A stretch of 7,398 bases of DNA from Bacteroidota bacterium (GTDB taxonomy: Bacteria; Bacteroidota; Bacteroidia; Bacteroidales; UBA10428), in NCBI GenBank assembly GCA_024640925.1, contig JAHEEB010000186.1, forward strand, positions 1-7,398. Reading direction: 5' to 3'. The notes below the pieces were generated by a model, which saw only the letters and a program-made list of their open reading frames with translations, did not search any database and was not told the DNA's origin. Shown here piece by piece: positions 5,708 through 7,398 of the stretch (within the stretch, counting starts at the first letter, position 1; the number at the start of each line of letters is the position of its first letter). Made by a program: the position numbers and the translations under genes.

Positions 5708-6869
5708 GAAACTATACAAAAGGGCAATTCCAGTCGTTTTTTTTATCTTGTTTTTCCTGGGGAGCAACGGTCATTGTCAGCATCCGGATACTGCCGATTA
5801 TCTGGTTATATCCTTACTTACAACAAGCGAGGGAGAGGAATTATATAGTACTTTCGGACACAGCACATTTAGAATTCGAAATAGCGTAAAGAGAAGCGAT
5901 ATTGTTTATAATTATGGAACATTTGATTTTAGCACCCCGAATTTTTATACAAAATTCGTCAAAGGAGATCTTCTCTATTTCTTATCGAAAATGCCTTTCA
6001 AATATTTGATTGAATCGACAAAAGACGAAAACCGGAGCATTACAGAAAACATACTCCTGCTGAGCAGGGAGGAGAAATTGGATTTATTCAATAAACTGGA
6101 AACAAATTATTTGCCCGGGAATAGAGAATACAAATATGATTTTTTGCTTGATAATTGTTCCACACGGCTGTTAGACCTGATTGATACTGTTGTAGGTGGA
6201 AAATATAAACCACAACAAGTAGATTTTCATAAATCATACAAACAGGTTCTAAAACCTTATTGGAAATACAATCCCTGGAGCGGGTTGGGGATAGAGATAA
6301 TTTTAGGTCATGAAATTGACTCGGAGATTTCGGCTGTTCAAAGTACATTCTTACCCGAGAACTTAAAAACCTATTTAGCAGGGTATCGTAATAAAGTAAA
6401 TGGAACACCAATACTGGCAAAAGATGAAATTCTTTTAGAAAGAACCCCCCTTAAAAAACCTTTGAAACCTTTTATACCAATTCTGGTTATAACAATAGTT
6501 TTTGCATTTTCAGTTATACTGAAACGGAAATCTGCCCTGTTTCCAGTGCTTAATCGTTCTTTTGATTATACAATTTTTCTGATATATTCCTTACTTGGGA
6601 TTTTTTTAATGAGCCTGGCGCTTGTTTCTGATTATAAAATAGTACAGTGGAACTTAAATTTGCTTTGGGCTAACCCTGTTTATTCGGTTTTTTTATTGCC
6701 TGTATTAAGAAATAAAGTTATATTAAGATATATTGCTTTGACTGTTCTTGCTCTTACAACCATCATTTTGATTTATTACAGTTATAAAGCGGAGATAATT
6801 ATTCTCATTTTGTTGTTGGCAAGCAGAATTATAAATGTTCGTTCCAGATATTCTTCAATTCCAGATTAA
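5697..6869 (+). CDS. DUF4105 / Lnb N-terminal-like membrane protein
   Basis: This 390-residue protein has an N-terminal signal or anchor (about 10-25) and a periplasmic domain of the DUF4105 family (Lnb N-terminal periplasmic domain). Two blocks mark the family: YSTFGHSTFRIR with H55, and YDFLLDNCSTRLLDLID with C154. A conserved Cys and His suggest a papain- or NlpC-like site, but no activity is assigned here. After residue 260 come four to five hydrophobic helices (near 262-277, 290-312, 322-338, 342-362 and 364-374), so the C-terminal part is in the inner membrane. The ATG at 5697 overlaps the DUF1571 stop region by 11 bp, implying translational coupling. The earlier in-frame TTG at 5682 lies deeper in that gene and is less likely. 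The 3' end overlaps the convergent murI by 41 bp. Confidence 0.87.
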   Translation: MIFKKLYKRAIPVVFFILFFLGSNGHCQHPDTADYLVISLLTTSEGEELYSTFGHSTFRIRNSVKRSDIVYNYGTFDFSTPNFYTKFVKGDLLYFLSKMPFKYLIESTKDENRSITENILLLSREEKLDLFNKLETNYLPGNREYKYDFLLDNCSTRLLDLIDTVVGGKYKPQQVDFHKSYKQVLKPYWKYNPWSGLGIEIILGHEIDSEISAVQSTFLPENLKTYLAGYRNKVNGTPILAKDEILLERTPLKKPLKPFIPILVITIVFAFSVILKRKSALFPVLNRSFDYTIFLIYSLLGIFLMSLALVSDYKIVQWNLNLLWANPVYSVFLLPVLRNKVILRYIALTVLALTTIILIYYSYKAEIIILILLLASRIINVRSRYSSIPD

Positions 6870-7398
6870 CCTGCTCTTCAAAAAACATTTTTGAAATTAT
6901 CTGAAACGATTTAGTAATATCAGAGACATAAAACCGATGGTTTTGATTTTCTGCTGTTTCATTTAATAAATGATTGTCGTTAAGAAGTTTACGAAGCGAA
7001 AATGCTACGATTTTTGGTGAGTCAATAACATCGATACTAAAATTATAAAACTTGTTGATTTGGTTTTTAATAACAGGGTAGTGGGTACAACCCAGAATGA
7101 GGCTATCAACTCCAGCAATTTCATAATTTGAAAGATACGTACGGATAATTGCATTACTAATCTCATCGGAGATAAACCCCTCTTCAATCATAGGGACAAG
7201 TAAAGGTGTGGCAAGCGAAGAAACAATTGTCCCTTTTTTTATGCTATTAATTTTATTGAAATATACATTGCTATTGATTGTGCTTTTTGTTCCAATAACA
7301 CCTATATGTTTATATCCCGATTCATTACAAACATTACCGACAACCGGATCAATAGAATCAATAACAGGAACTTTATCGCCAGCTGATTGTAAGACTTG
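6829..7398 (-). CDS. murI: Glutamate racemase (partial, C-terminal 189 residues)
   Basis: This cytoplasmic enzyme converts L-glutamate to D-glutamate for peptidoglycan. The gene runs off the right edge; the last 189 residues of an expected 265-275 are present, and the frame stays open to base 7398. Visible marks are VIDSIDPVV, HIGVIGTKSTINSNVY, SLATPLLVPMIEEGF and the second catalytic cysteine in SLILGCTHYPVI (Cys and His of the GCTHYP motif). These are followed by VIDSPKIVA and the Bacteroidota-style ending FYVSDITKSFQIISKMFFEE. The first catalytic cysteine lies outside the window. An internal ATG in VPMIEEG is not the start, since conserved sequence continues upstream of it. The last 13 codons and the stop are antisense to the end of the DUF4105 gene; the two genes converge and share 41 bp. 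Confidence 0.95.
   Translation of the reverse strand, partial: QVLQSAGDKVPVIDSIDPVVGNVCNESGYKHIGVIGTKSTINSNVYFNKINSIKKGTIVSSLATPLLVPMIEEGFISDEISNAIIRTYLSNYEIAGVDSLILGCTHYPVIKNQINKFYNFSIDVIDSPKIVAFSLRKLLNDNHLLNETAENQNHRFYVSDITKSFQIISKMFFEEQVNLELKNIWNEHL

Noticed and set aside
7005..7187. Second minus-strand open frame inside murI
   Set aside because: It is an out-of-frame shadow; the frame carrying GCTHYP and the other MurI motifs is the real one.

Overview
The window reads as chromosomal DNA of a low-GC member of the Bacteroidota, most likely Bacteroidales or Marinilabiliales-like. Supporting signs are genes without Shine-Dalgarno sequences, a TACCTTTG box (the TAnnTTTG -7 element of this phylum) in front of hisS, and families common there: a DUF1571 protein carrying a LysM-like segment, a DUF4105 protein, a small HTH regulator and a Bacteroidota-style MurI. 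No rRNA, tRNA, transposase, phage gene or CRISPR array was recognised.

Left block (1-1593, all minus strand): a cation diffusion facilitator transporter, a small unrecognised Cys-rich protein and the start of a TM1586-type nitroreductase follow one another with 38-39 bp gaps. They probably form one transcription unit, driven from a candidate promoter near 1616-1646.

Middle (1594-2182): a long divergent intergenic region, extremely A+T-rich from about 1690. Its right part, 1879-2193, is the most striking object in the window. It is a degenerate tandem array of fifteen 21-bp units in unbroken register. From the fourth unit on, two unit types alternate, giving a 42-bp higher-order period. The array runs directly into the start codon of a small Cro/C1-type HTH regulator (2183-2545). 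One unit type holds a perfect inverted repeat, so an operator array for that regulator is a reasonable but unproven reading.

Right block: hisS (histidyl-tRNA synthetase), with its own promoter, is followed by a tight plus-strand trio. This consists of an exported Fe/Mn superoxide dismutase-like protein with an altered second shell, a DUF1571/LysM envelope protein 6 bp downstream, and a DUF4105 (Lnb N-terminal-like) membrane protein that overlaps the previous gene by 11 bp. All three carry export signals, which suggests a shared job in the periplasm or envelope. The last gene, murI (glutamate racemase, minus strand, cut by the right edge), converges on the DUF4105 gene and overlaps its 3' end by 41 bp.
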